Positions 24,817-34,390 of a stretch of DNA of 64,000 bases are shown here, one piece after another; within the stretch, counting starts at the first letter, position 1, and each line of letters starts with the position of its first letter. Under the pieces are notes generated by a model, which made no database searches, was not told the origin of the DNA, and worked only from the letters and a program-made list of their open reading frames with translations. The stretch covers positions 5,148,879-5,212,878 of the forward strand of contig CM060064.1 of NCBI GenBank assembly GCA_030533445.1. The letters are read 5' to 3'. Position numbers and translations under genes: made by a program. The DNA is from Cyprinodon diabolis. Taxonomy: Eukaryota > Chordata > Actinopteri > Cyprinodontiformes > Cyprinodontidae.

Positions 24817-25970
24817 AGCAACAGACAAGAATGAAGCCTACATGATGCCAATGGGCCTGCAAATGACCCCCCAGATAACAAGTCATGAGCCAGAAGACCA
24901 AGTATTTTGGCTGAAACTCACATCACCAACCTCTTTCCTCCAACTGGAGTGGGAAACATGGAGACCCCTGATAATGAATCACTACGAGAAATCTAAAGAA
25001 CCTTTTCTTCCTCTCCATTGTACCATGTTTTATGACAAAGGACAGACACACGAAGAATACGAGAAAAGTTGGGATGAAGAAATTAACAACAAAACAACTG
25101 TCATCCAATACGCTGACATAATGGTTGGACCACAAGGAGCTACAGCTGTTGTCACATTTCCTGATAAAGATGTAGCAGAATGGTTCCAGGTAACCAACTC
25201 AGCACCACATGTCACATTACTGATTGCAGACAAATATGAGTCACATGACCTGGGACCCATGGTTCAAGAAGCCAAGCAAGTCACCGAATGGGTCGACACA
25301 ACATGGGACAGCATCAGCATATCAAAAGATGGCCTATTCTTTAAAATCTCATGTACACAAGCTGATGAAGTAATAGCAGAACACATTAAAGTTCCTGGGA
25401 AAAGACAAATGGCAGTAGCTGCAGAACATGAATCACTATTAGAACAAGTCCCAGAGCAGGTATGGTCTAAAAGTAAAACAGATGTGGGATTAGCAAAATC
25501 AGCAGACCCCATCAAATTTACCATCAAATCAAATGCTAAATTACCCTTTCAGAGACAGTACCCACTTAGACGAGAGGCAATAGAAGGAATACAGCCTATT
25601 ATTACAGGATTAGAAGCAGCAGGAGTTCTTAAACTAACAGAAAGTCCCTGTAACACACCAATTTTTCCCATCAGAAAACCCAACAGTAATGACTATAGAC
25701 TAGTCCATGATCTAAGATTGATTAATGCTATTGTAGCAGAAGAGATACCAGTAGTACCCGACCCACACACACTACTGAGTAATATACCCCCAGGCACCAA
25801 ATGGTTTACTGTGATAGATCTGTGTTCAGCATTTTTCAGTGTACCGGTCCATCCAGATTCCCAGTATTTGTTTGCATTCACGTACAAAGGCCAACAATAT
25901 ACCTATTCGCGATTACCACAGGGTTTTGTACACTCACCATCAATTTTCAATCGTGTCCTGCAAATTACTT
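24803..25970 (+). pseudogene. pol: pol: 2H-phosphoesterase-like domain and N-terminal reverse transcriptase
   Basis: An open frame (ending TAA 25970-25972) starts with about 150 residues that are not a usual retroviral module. It has two H-x-T signatures, H-C-T-M at 25016-25027 and H-V-T-L at 25208-25219, 64 residues apart, each within a predicted beta strand. This is the signature of 2H phosphoesterases. Then follows the reverse transcriptase: the fingers segment around 25640-25720, the first catalytic aspartate region (V-I-D-L, about 25812) and the L-P-Q-G-F motif (about 25912). A one-base length change at about 25962-25967 ends the frame before the YVDD motif. No ATG start is required, since translation would come by readthrough from gag. 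Confidence 0.75.
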
Positions 25971-26698
25971 AAATCACCTTGACATACCATCTATAATGTT
26001 GATGTATGTTGATGACATTTTGATTTGTTCTGCTTCTAAAGAGCAGTGTGAAAGAGACTCCATTACAGTATTGACTGCTTTGGCAGAAGGAGGACACAAA
26101 GTAAGTAAAAAAAAATTGCAATTCTGCCAGCAAACAGTGGAGTATCTCGACAGGCAACTCAGTGGGGACAAGAGGTGTATTGCACTGTCCCAACTAGAAG
26201 CCATAACTCAAATGCCCAAACCTCAGACTGTTGGTCACATGTTGTCTTTCCTTGGCATCGCAGGTTACAGCAGACCGTGGGTGTGTGATTATGCCATCAA
26301 AACGGCTCCACTGAGAGCACTGATTAAAGCCGCAGGTCAAGGACACCAGTTGGCTCAATTACAATGGACAGATGAGGCAGAGGGTGCGTTCCAGCTGCTG
26401 AAACAAGATCTCCAAACTGCTCCTGCTCTGGCCAATCCAGATTATGGCAAACCATTCCATCTCTATGTGGCTGAGTGACAAGGGTATGCATGTGGAGTAT
26501 TGATGCAAGACACCCCCACAGGTAAACAGCCAATTTCTTATTACAGCACAAAATTAGATGGTGTCGAAGAAGGTCTGCCTCCCTGCTACCAGGGCTTGGC
26601 AGCAGCAGCCTTCGCATACAAAAAGGCCTCAGTTATTACTACGGGCCACCCTATTATTTTGTACACATCACATCAATTACATGCACTGCTCACCAGTC
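25968..26698 (+). pseudogene. pol: pol: C-terminal reverse transcriptase and connection, truncated
   Basis: The frame resumes after the shift with the catalytic YVDD motif (26005-26016), the palm and thumb and the connection segment. It carries an in-frame TGA at 26476-26478. The same frame continues to about 26698, where the connection sequence ends abruptly. RNase H, with its catalytic acidic residues, and the whole integrase (HHCC and DD35E) are missing. The env start follows within 10 bases, so a deletion of roughly 1.5-2 kb has joined pol to env. The copy cannot have made its own integrase. Confidence 0.85.
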
Positions 26699-26705
26699 CA
26701 CTCGC

Positions 26706-28661
26706 ATGCGTCTTCTTCCGACTCTGACTATTTTTCTTGTTTTGTTAACCCTTTGTGGGTTAACAAGGGGGGATCTTATTAAGGTTACTACTAACAATAC
26801 ACACTCACATTTAATTACTACTAACAATACACACTCACATTTAATGCGTCAAACACAAACATGCGCCTTAGCAATGGTAACACTAGCCACTAACCAAGGG
26901 GTAATCAGTAATAATAATGGAGAGAATATATCACTAATGCATGTGCAAATCAAAGGGTATGATTATGTAATGTCTGAAGAAATTTTAGGGAAGTCAATGG
27001 GGAAACATTGGCATGGAATTCCACAAAGCATGGACTGTCGTGGGGATGGGATGGTGATCATTGAGGTAAGATGCAAAACAAACATATGCCAGAACATATT
27101 AACAAAACAGATAATGACAGTAGAAAGAGCGCATAGTGTGGTACAATTAGTAAATAGAAGACAGAAAAGGGATCTAGATAAATTAAAAACGGCTTACTGG
27201 GAAAACAACATGTTCCAACAATGGATTCAGTATTCTGTTCAGACAATGTTCATAGCTAAAAAGCGCCCTAGAGATGATTGCATAGCTTGCTATAATGTTA
27301 AAAAATTACCAGCCCTTCAGATAATACCCGGAAGTAAAATAGGCGACTGCCCAGACGTAACGGAGTGCTTTGCTCACTGTGCCATGCAGATGGCCGGAGG
27401 TCTTGCATCATTGTCAAAAGATCACACAATATGCCCTAGAGCACTGACCACCTCAGTGAACAATGTAATGAGTACGTTCTCCCTCCCACCAGTAGTACAA
27501 AAACCGGCTAACCTGATTTTTCCGTTCTGTATAGCCCAAGGGGAAGAATTGGAAGAAGTGACTAAAAGGACCTCTAGCCAAATGTGGACAGCAGATAGAC
27601 TGGTGATATGTAGTAATAGAACATGGTTCCCAACTACTGAGGATGGAAACTCCACCCACCACATTAAGTTTTGTAAAACTAGTTTAAAAGCTACCATACG
27701 TTGTGAACAAGTAATACCAGATGGGGGTCATGTCATCTATGAGTTCCAACCTTCAAGCGTATCTCAATATCGAATACTGAGCATGGCAAAGGGATCTGCC
27801 CCTTTGGGTGACATTTTTTGGATGTGTCACAATGAAACACAGATGTTAGCCACACTGCCCCCTCTGTGGGAAGGCATCTGTGCACCAGTAATGCTGACAG
27901 GACAACTAAAGTTAATAGTAACTAATCCAGAAGGTATTAAAGAAACATCAAACGAAATAACCAACCGCGCTAAAAGAAGTACTCCCGTCAAACACGAGTG
28001 GAAAACATCAGATGAGGTATATATTACCTGGGATCAGATCCCATATGGAGTTCCTGAAGAACAGGTTGCCATAGGTAGTGATTGGATAGAAAGCGGAAGA
28101 GCGGCTGGTGCGGTACCAATTTGGGGAAATATCGTCAATGCACAGTACACAGCTCGAAATAGTAGATGGGTGAATCTCCTATGGTATAATCAACAAAGGT
28201 TTATAAATTTTACAATAAAGGGCATGGATCTGGTGAAGGAACAATTGCATGCCACTTCACTAATGGTTCTGCAAAACAGGTTCGTGCTAGAATCCCGTAT
28301 GGCTGGGGATCAAGGGATATGCGATCATATAGGAGAAGATTGTTGTACTTTGATTCCTATGCATACAGATGTAAATGGCAGCCTCACAGGAGTCCTACAG
28401 GAAATGAAACGCATGAGAGATGAGCATGTGCTACAATCTAATTGGAACACTCAGTTGAAGGGATTCTGGGATTGGGTCAATAAGCTTGGATGGGGAAAAT
28501 ATCTTAAGGCCGCAGGGGTGATTCTAGGAGCAGTAATATTGATCATATTGATAGTTATTTGTTGCATCATACCCCTTGTTCGGGGACTGGTCTCAAGACT
28601 GGTTGTAAGTGTAACTGGTCAGTTCCCAGTTGTAGAGATACAATTGGACCAAGAGATATAA
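26706..28661 (+). CDS. env: Retroviral envelope glycoprotein, open frame
   Basis: A 651-codon frame with no lesion. Order: hydrophobic signal peptide (residues 2-22), then a duplicated segment with N-x-T sequons (about 26-46). A first furin-type site R-Q-K-R ends at residue 155. The surface-unit motif C-I-A-C (192-195) is of the kind that isomerises the SU-TM disulfide. A second furin-type site R-A-K-R ends at 424. The transmembrane subunit has the LQNR segment of the so-called immunosuppressive region (from 522), C-x6-C-C (539-547), a membrane helix (about 602-625) and a 25-residue tail. The C-x-x-C plus CX6CC pair marks a gamma-type Env with covalently linked subunits. Two furin sites would give three chains; a leader cut like that is better known from foamy viruses. 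Start chosen because the signal peptide begins there. No function in the host is implied by openness alone. Confidence 0.9.
   Translation: MRLLPTLTIFLVLLTLCGLTRGDLIKVTTNNTHSHLITTNNTHSHLMRQTQTCALAMVTLATNQGVISNNNGENISLMHVQIKGYDYVMSEEILGKSMGKHWHGIPQSMDCRGDGMVIIEVRCKTNICQNILTKQIMTVERAHSVVQLVNRRQKRDLDKLKTAYWENNMFQQWIQYSVQTMFIAKKRPRDDCIACYNVKKLPALQIIPGSKIGDCPDVTECFAHCAMQMAGGLASLSKDHTICPRALTTSVNNVMSTFSLPPVVQKPANLIFPFCIAQGEELEEVTKRTSSQMWTADRLVICSNRTWFPTTEDGNSTHHIKFCKTSLKATIRCEQVIPDGGHVIYEFQPSSVSQYRILSMAKGSAPLGDIFWMCHNETQMLATLPPLWEGICAPVMLTGQLKLIVTNPEGIKETSNEITNRAKRSTPVKHEWKTSDEVYITWDQIPYGVPEEQVAIGSDWIESGRAAGAVPIWGNIVNAQYTARNSRWVNLLWYNQQRFINFTIKGMDLVKEQLHATSLMVLQNRFVLESRMAGDQGICDHIGEDCCTLIPMHTDVNGSLTGVLQEMKRMRDEHVLQSNWNTQLKGFWDWVNKLGWGKYLKAAGVILGAVILIILIVICCIIPLVRGLVSRLVVSVTGQFPVVEIQLDQEI
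26785..26844 (+). repeat. 30-bp tandem duplication in env
   Basis: Two identical 30-base units (26785-26814 and 26815-26844) stand side by side, in frame, so ten residues containing an N-x-T glycosylation sequon occur twice immediately after the signal peptide. Confidence 0.97.
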
Positions 28662-28691
28662 AACATAACCATGATCACATCCCACCCTCAC

Positions 28692-28700
28692 CAGGTACGT
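28692..28700 (+). promoter_or_regulatory. Candidate splice donor downstream of env
   Basis: CAG/GTACGTGC lies between the env stop (28661) and the accessory frame (28882). It resembles donor-like sites in the leader (20961 and 21150). A cryptic role in making a small spliced message for the accessory frame is possible. There is no direct evidence. Confidence 0.3.
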
Positions 28701-28881
28701 GCATTTCTTTAATAACAACATTGTATATATGTAAATGAATTTGCATAACAAAGACTCATATACTTACTCACGTAGATACAGTAATTTGCATGCTGACTCA
28801 TCTATAGATTTAGGAGATAATATGCCTTAAGATGGAATCTAAGAATGCCTTATTATGTCTCCAAATGCAGATTGATTGACA

Positions 28882-29703
28882 ATGGAGAAAACTTATGAGG
28901 AAGGTTATTACCCCAAGGAATGGCTAGAGAACAATAGAGAGAGATATTTTACACAGGCGTCAGTAGGCACACAAGTAGAGGAGGCTGCAGGCCCCTATGT
29001 TCCCAACAGGCAGCCAGAAGACCCGGCAGGGGGGCCAGGCGTCGCACCTTCGGGTTGGAACAAACCTATGATGACACCCAGAAGGCAGCCAGATGATCAA
29101 CTACCATCACCTACAGGGAAGCTACTGTCCAACCCGCCATCACCTGGGAACCTCAGGATCGATTTCGGCCCAAACAGCATCCCTGCCAGTCCCGAGAATC
29201 CGGAGGATCGACGACCACCACCGCCCTTCAGATTGCTTCAGGAGCTGCCATCCACTTCAGGCATGCTGGCTGAGTTACACAAAACGCGGCCTATCACTCC
29301 ACCTCCTGTTGTCATAGCAGATGACATAGTGCTTACCCCTGCAGAAGCTCGCCATGTTGCAAAGTTCTTGGCTCATCCTTTGGAATTGTACAAAACCGAC
29401 GATGACCTTAAGCCTGAAATCACTTCTATGAGCACGGAGGTTTATTCCAAGTTAATGAAGGGTCTGATGCACACCTACTCACGTCGACCCTTTGAACTGT
29501 TGCACCGCACCATGTACAAACGCAAAGTAAAGGCTGGGAATCAGCGTTTGACCCGAGAAAATTTGGAGCTAAGACAACAACTTCAAGAGGCACGGCAGAC
29601 CATTATAAACCTGCAAGGGCAGCTGTTGCAGCTGACCACTGATCAACGGCGTATGGCTCCCTATCCACATGGGGGCCCGAACAGGGGCCCGCACTATTAT
29701 TAA
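28882..29703 (+). CDS. ERV accessory open frame 3' of env (unknown function)
   Basis: An uninterrupted frame of 273 codons from the first ATG (28882) sits just after a possible splice acceptor (tgcag at 28866-28870). I do not recognise a family. The N-terminal half is acidic and proline-rich with a PPPPF run near residue 115. A compact central region (about residues 140-205) may fold. The C-terminal part has a basic stretch (Y-K-R-K-V-K, about 212-217) followed by a heptad pattern with L, I and one N at core positions (about 222-251), a leucine-zipper-like coiled coil. The tail is rich in P, G and R. Position between env and the 3' LTR is where complex retroviruses keep regulatory genes (for example tas/bet, HBZ, rv-cyclin), so a regulatory or RNA-binding role is a guess. 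Complete openness in a provirus with damaged gag and pol is notable. Confidence 0.7.
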   Translation: MEKTYEEGYYPKEWLENNRERYFTQASVGTQVEEAAGPYVPNRQPEDPAGGPGVAPSGWNKPMMTPRRQPDDQLPSPTGKLLSNPPSPGNLRIDFGPNSIPASPENPEDRRPPPPFRLLQELPSTSGMLAELHKTRPITPPPVVIADDIVLTPAEARHVAKFLAHPLELYKTDDDLKPEITSMSTEVYSKLMKGLMHTYSRRPFELLHRTMYKRKVKAGNQRLTRENLELRQQLQEARQTIINLQGQLLQLTTDQRRMAPYPHGGPNRGPHYY

Positions 29704-29803
29704 TCTCAACTACAACACCATACTGGATATAAAGGACAATGGGATTATTGATGATTATGAATACCAATGCTAAAAATAACTGACAAAATAATTGTGTAAT
29801 ATA

Positions 29804-31051
29804 CACTATATTGCCAAAAGTATTTGCTCACCTGCCTTGACTCACATATGAGCTTAAGTGACATCCCGTTCCTAATCCATAGGGTTCAATATGACGTCGG
29901 TCCACCCTTTGCAGCTAGAACAGCTTCAACTCTTCTGGGAAGGCTGTCCACAAGGTTTAGGAGTGTGTTTATGGGAATTTTTGACCATTCTTCCAGAAGC
30001 GCATTTGTGAGGTCGCACACTGATGTTGGACGAGAAGGCCTGGCTCTCAGTCTCCGCTCTAATTCATCCCAAAGGTGTTCTATCGGGTTGAGGTCAGGAC
30101 TCTGTGCAGGCCAGTCAAGTTCATCCACACCAGACTCTGTCATCCATGTCTTTATGGACCTTGCTTTGTGCACTGGTGCACAGTCATGTTGGAAGAGGAA
30201 GGGGCCAGCTCCAAACTGTTCCCACAAAGTTGGGAGCATGGAATTGTCCAAAATGTCTTGGTATGCTGAAGCATTCAGAGTTCCTTTCACTGGAACTAAG
30301 GGGCCAAGCCCAGCTCCTGAAAAACAACCCCACACCATAATCCCCCCTCCACCAAACTTTACACTTGGCACAATGCAGTCAGACAAGTACCGTTCTCCTG
30401 GCAACCGCCAAACCCAGACCCGTCCATCAGATTGCCAGATGGAGAAGCGCGATTCGTCACTCCAGAGAACGCGTCTCCACTGCTCTAGAGTCCAGTGGCG
30501 GCGTGCTTTACACCACCGCATCCGACGCTTTGCATTGCACTTGGTTATGTATGGCTTGGATGCAGCTGCTCGACCATGGAAACCCATTCCATGAAGCTCT
30601 CTGCGCACTGTTCTTGAGCTAATCTGAAGGCCACATGAAGTTTGGAGGTCTGTAGTGATTGACTCTGCAGAAAGTTGGCGACCTCTTCGCACTATGCGCT
30701 TCAGCATCCGCTGACCCCGCTCCGTCAGTTTACGTGGCCTACCACTTCGTGGCTGAGTTGCTGTCGTTCCCAAACACTTCCATTTTCTTATAATACAGAT
30801 GACAGTTGACTGTGGAATATTTAGGAGCGAGGAAATTTCACGACTGGATTTGTTGCACAGGTGGCATCCTATCACAGTTCCACGCTGGAATTCACTGAGC
30901 TCCTGAGAGCGACCCATTCTTTCACAAATGTTTGTAAAAACAGTCTGCATGCCTAGGTGCTTGAATTTATACACCTGTGGCCATGGAAGTGATTGGAACA
31001 CCTGATTCCAATAATTTGGATGGGTGAGCAAATACTTTTGGCAATATAGTG
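29804..31051 (-). mobile_element. Tc1-like transposon inserted in the ERV
   Basis: The element is 1,248 bp with identical 29-base terminal inverted repeats (29804-29832, beginning CACTATATTGCC, and its inverse complement ending at 31051). It is flanked by TA at 29802-29803 and 31052-31053, the standard Tc1/mariner target duplication. It lies between the accessory frame and the polypurine tract, so it is younger than the provirus. Confidence 0.97.
29886..30917 (-). CDS. Tc1 transposase, intact
   Basis: 343 codons, the usual size of Tc1 transposases. I start it at the ATG at 30917 (M-G-R-S-Q-E-L) because the frame upstream leaves the element through its terminal repeat. Parts visible: an N-terminal paired helix-turn-helix domain, a G-R-P-R AT-hook-like motif between its halves (P-R-S-G-R-P-R-K), then the DD34E catalytic domain with D in W-S-D-E-S, D in Q-H-D-C-A-P and E in [11 protein letters not shown]. 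The glycine-rich box (G-G-G-G-I-M-V-W-G) is present. The protein cuts and pastes the element at TA sites. No stop or frameshift is seen, so it may encode an active enzyme. Confidence 0.95.
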   Translation of the reverse strand: MGRSQELSEFQRGTVIGCHLCNKSSREISSLLNIPQSTVICIIRKWKCLGTTATQPRSGRPRKLTERGQRMLKRIVRRGRQLSAESITTDLQTSCGLQISSRTVRRELHGMGFHGRAAASKPYITKCNAKRRMRWCKARRHWTLEQWRRVLWSDESRFSIWQSDGRVWVWRLPGERYLSDCIVPSVKFGGGGIMVWGCFSGAGLGPLVPVKGTLNASAYQDILDNSMLPTLWEQFGAGPFLFQHDCAPVHKARSIKTWMTESGVDELDWPAQSPDLNPIEHLWDELERRLRARPSRPTSVCDLTNALLEEWSKIPINTLLNLVDSLPRRVEAVLAAKGGPTSY

Positions 31052-31053
31052 TA

Positions 31054-31594
31054 TGTGACAGTACAAGTACTGTGCAGGAGAGTGCCACATGGTTACTCCT
31101 AGGTTGGTTGTATTGAAGGTCCATTGACCATTGGATGATGTGCTTTTCCTGGCATAGTCTAGGAATGATGAAGCTTTTCTTGGTTTATTTATGGGTGTTT
31201 AACCACACCCGTGCAGAGGGGAATGCGGTGACCTCGGGGCACAAGATGCTACTTGGGCATTGACATTTTCCTCTGCCGAAAAAACAAAGTTAGAAAACCT
31301 TTCTACAAAAAAAAGTAAGCAACGAGGAAAAGATCCTCATAAGTGAGCCCAGGGGGGGGGGGGGAGATCCCTCTTTGTTTTAAGACGTTCTCCATTTTTT
31401 ACATTTTATCACTTTATCATGTAATCACCACATTTTATATCACTCACTATAAGTATATGGTGTGTTTTAGTCTCACTTCTAGTTTGGTGTGCAAAATATA
31501 TAAACAGCAGTTATTTTTGAAACTTCACATTTATAGTATAGTATTTCACTTTGACAATCACTGAGTTGATCCTTTTTAGGATCAAAGGGGGGAA
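31054..31594 (+). promoter_or_regulatory. ERV 3' untranslated region with polypurine tract
   Basis: This is the non-coding ERV sequence remaining between the Tc1 insertion and the 3' LTR. It ends in AAAGGGGGGAA (31584-31594) directly against the LTR, the polypurine tract that primes plus-strand DNA synthesis. A run of G lies near 31350-31363. Confidence 0.85.
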
Positions 31595-32548
31595 TGATGA
31601 AGTAAATTAATCTACACCAATGATTAGAATATATTGGATACATGTTTTACATATTGAATAAATGTTTTACACTAAATACATTTATGTTATACAGGTCACA
31701 GAGTCCAAAAGAATGTGCGCCACCGTATATGGAGAGATACAGAAGCAGTGTGTGTGTGTAAAAGGCTTCTGCAGCTGCAGCTGTGGGGCGCAACATTGAA
31801 GTCTGTAAGATAAAGCCAGGGTGGGAAAACACCTAGAGTGAGCGAAAGAACAGGAGCATTGCAGGGAATTCAAGGCCATTTGAGGCCTCTGAAAACCAGG
31901 GTGCAGAAATGAGTCCTGTTTGTAAGACAGACGCATGGAGAATGGGTTGTTCAGGGCTGCACAGCTAAGCTGAACTAATTGTGATAAATTGAGTTGTCAT
32001 CGTCAAAGCACACTATGCAGTACTGGTCGCACAGAAAGTGAGGGTTTTACTGGGACCTTGAGTTTTAAACTCATGCTGACCTTTTTTGATGTGATGTTAT
32101 GATCATAAGTCATACTGGATGAAAACATTGTTTTGACATATTGATGATTAAGACTATGATGTAGTAGCAATAAATGTCATCATGATCTACAAGTAATGTC
32201 ACCAAGACTTGTGAAAGAAAAAGCTTTGATAAATCAAAGAAAGGCTTCAATTAAAAATATAAAATATGGTTTGGAGGAGGGTCTTCCACCAAGATGAAAG
32301 AGCCCCGAGCCCCGGGAGTGAATATAAGTGGGACTGTCTCCGTTTGTAAGTCAGATGTGGACCGGTACGCATCTCAGGTGTTTTATCTGTATTTTGCAAT
32401 AAAGCACTCTGGACCTGGACTCAGTTGCCTCTGCCTAATTTTTTTTATCAGTGTCTGAAGACTTTTTCTAAAGCTTTTAAGAACTTTGAATTTTTACAAA
32501 ACTTAGTCCCAATCTTTAAGTCGTTAAGAAGAGAGATAATACACGACA
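31595..32548 (+). repeat. 3' LTR of the endogenous retrovirus
   Basis: The LTR is 954 bp, begins TGATGAAG and ends ACGACA. Its TATA box is at 32323 and AATAAA at 32398-32403. It differs from the 5' LTR at about ten bases plus three small indels by eye, which suggests a fairly recent insertion. Confidence 0.95.
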
Positions 32549-33031
32549 ATGGTGGCAGGCAATAAAACTCAACAACACAGTACAATGTGGCTAAATGTGG
32601 CTACAGTCTGCAGTGGAGTATCCATGCCCTCCAGCGAGAACCTCAGCTAAGGCAAGATCTCACATTCAAATTGACACTGACACAGCTGGATCATGACAGA
32701 TCTACAGCTTAGGTGGAAGGTTAATCATTTGCAATGTGACACGAAAGCTGTGGGTCATGACAGCTTGTAAGGTGTGCTTGACTCAGACAGAGGCTGACTA
32801 TGCTGATGCAGTCCTAACGGAATCTATTCAAGGAGTCTAAGTGCCTGTTTCTGTCCAGACTTTCATCCAGCTGATCCTTAAGCTACTAAAAGTGTGTTAT
32901 TTTCATTACACACTTTTCCTTGCCACACAAGCCTTGTATTGTTCTTCTTCTCCATCCTCTTCCTGTTAGCCTTCTTCCAGTCTCTAAAATTAACAAAAAT
33001 TCAATTTTGTGTTCTTTAAAATAATTTTATC
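32549..33031. other. Non-coding flank
   Basis: No gene or clear repeat seen between the provirus and the next hAT element. Confidence 0.5.
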
Positions 33032-33463
33032 CAGAGGCGTGCACAGACATTTTGGGGGGCAGGTGCTCAGGAGGGGGGGGGGGGGGCACTTTTTAGCTCA
33101 CGTGGAACACTTAATTATAAAAAAAATACACGCATGTTGAATGAAATTTGACTGTAATTTGTAACATTCTCTGACCGTGAGTTTTCAATGGAAAAAAGTC
33201 ACATCACCAACAGAACAGACTAAAGCATACTTCTTTCATCTGGCTCATCTCCCTCTTTTCCCTCACCCATCTGCTCTCCCTCACCCTGCTGTTCTCCTTC
33301 ACCCTGCTGTTCTCCCTCATCCTGGTGGTCTAACTCATCCTGGTCTTTTTCTGTCTCTGTGTCTTCCCTGAACTCTTCCTCATCTCCTGTCCTGGTAGAT
33401 GTTGATGGTATAGAGCTTCCCTGCTGTGACTGGCTACAGTATAATAATAACAACCATCATGAC

Positions 33464-33503
<40 letters not shown>

Positions 33504-34382
33504 GTAATAGCTTTAACAAATATGCCACATTAGTTTAAATAATGGGCTATTAGGGCAACATGACTGGAAGTCTTGTCACGTGGATTTGACTTATGGTAGC
33601 CTACAAAATAATAGCTATTTTAATACCTGCTGCACAAACCACTTAAAAATAAAATGTGAACAGCTTTTAAGATTTTTCAATACGATTAACCCTCCTTTCT
33701 TGGCATTGTGCTGCAATTACTAAATCAATATACAATTAAGACAGTAAAGAGACCAAAATGTGTTAATTTATGTTGCCTAACAAAACCTATACAACAGAAA
33801 ACGTTTGTCTTAACACATAGATTTGTACGGAAGAGGATTAGGGCCACTGGAAAAAAAAAAGTTAACTGATTTTTAAATTTTATTTCAGTTTAACATGGGA
33901 AAAAAGTCAGATTATCAGTCAGTTTATCAGGTGACCAGTCGGCAAAATGCTTGTTTGGTGCTGCTGAATAAGACATTTTAATGCACAACAAAATGATTTT
34001 GCTTGATCTGTATATTACCTGGCTAATGGGGCACGGGAGAACTAGCATGTCAGCGACCGTTCCTGCTATCTGAAAACGCTTACTGAACTGCTATGATGCT
34101 GCGCATCTGGCATGCCCTGCGGGCGACCGCGCGAGTTCACGTGACAAAGGAAGAGAGATAGGCTGGTCGGGTGTGCGTAAGGAGGTGGGTCATTTCGGGG
34201 CATTGTTTCAGTCGTTTTTAATGGCTCAGGTTTTCAAAAGATCATTTCAAAACCGACCTCAGTAAAATCTTAATAATATTAATAAAAAAAAAAAAACGAG
34301 TTTCAAAAGGGCATTTTCTTTGATAAAGGGCAAACTTCCTAGTGCTTTAGCAACACCTAGTGTCTATGTATGCACGCCCCTG
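33032..34382. mobile_element. hAT element (1,351 bp)
   Basis: Terminal inverted repeats CAGAGGCGTGCA and TGCACGCCCCTG are bounded by the perfect 8-bp direct repeat ATTTTATC (33024-33031 and 34383-34390). A minus frame at 33220-33453 codes a very acidic E/Q/D-rich stretch that could be a remnant of a transposase N-terminus. No hAT catalytic domain is visible. It contains an ATA-type microsatellite (33464-33503) and, from 33828, one end of the GGAAGAGG family seen at 13883. Confidence 0.9.
33464..33503. repeat. (AAT)n microsatellite
   Basis: About 13 uninterrupted ATA/AAT units followed by an imperfect one. Confidence 0.95.
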
Positions 34383-34390
34383 ATTTTATC

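Larger units (their letters stand above)
19715..32548 (+). mobile_element. Endogenous retrovirus, class I-like, internally deleted
   Basis: This provirus has paired LTRs, a primer-binding site, gag with one CCHC knuckle, a UAG at the gag/protease boundary, protease, reverse transcriptase, a gammaretroviral-type env (LQNR segment plus CX6CC) and a polypurine tract. RNase H and integrase are absent. The features support a class I (gamma/epsilon-related) retrovirus of fish. A Tc1 transposon is inserted between the accessory frame and the 3' LTR. No matching short direct repeat is visible at the two outer ends (ggagacgg left, atggtggc right), which is unusual for a provirus with such similar LTRs. 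Confidence 0.95.

Noticed and set aside
29824..30622. Plus-strand frames across the Tc1 element
   Set aside because: They are shadows of the minus-strand transposase.
33464..33503. CRISPR-like array
   Set aside because: The repeats are a trinucleotide microsatellite without spacers; the window is vertebrate DNA.
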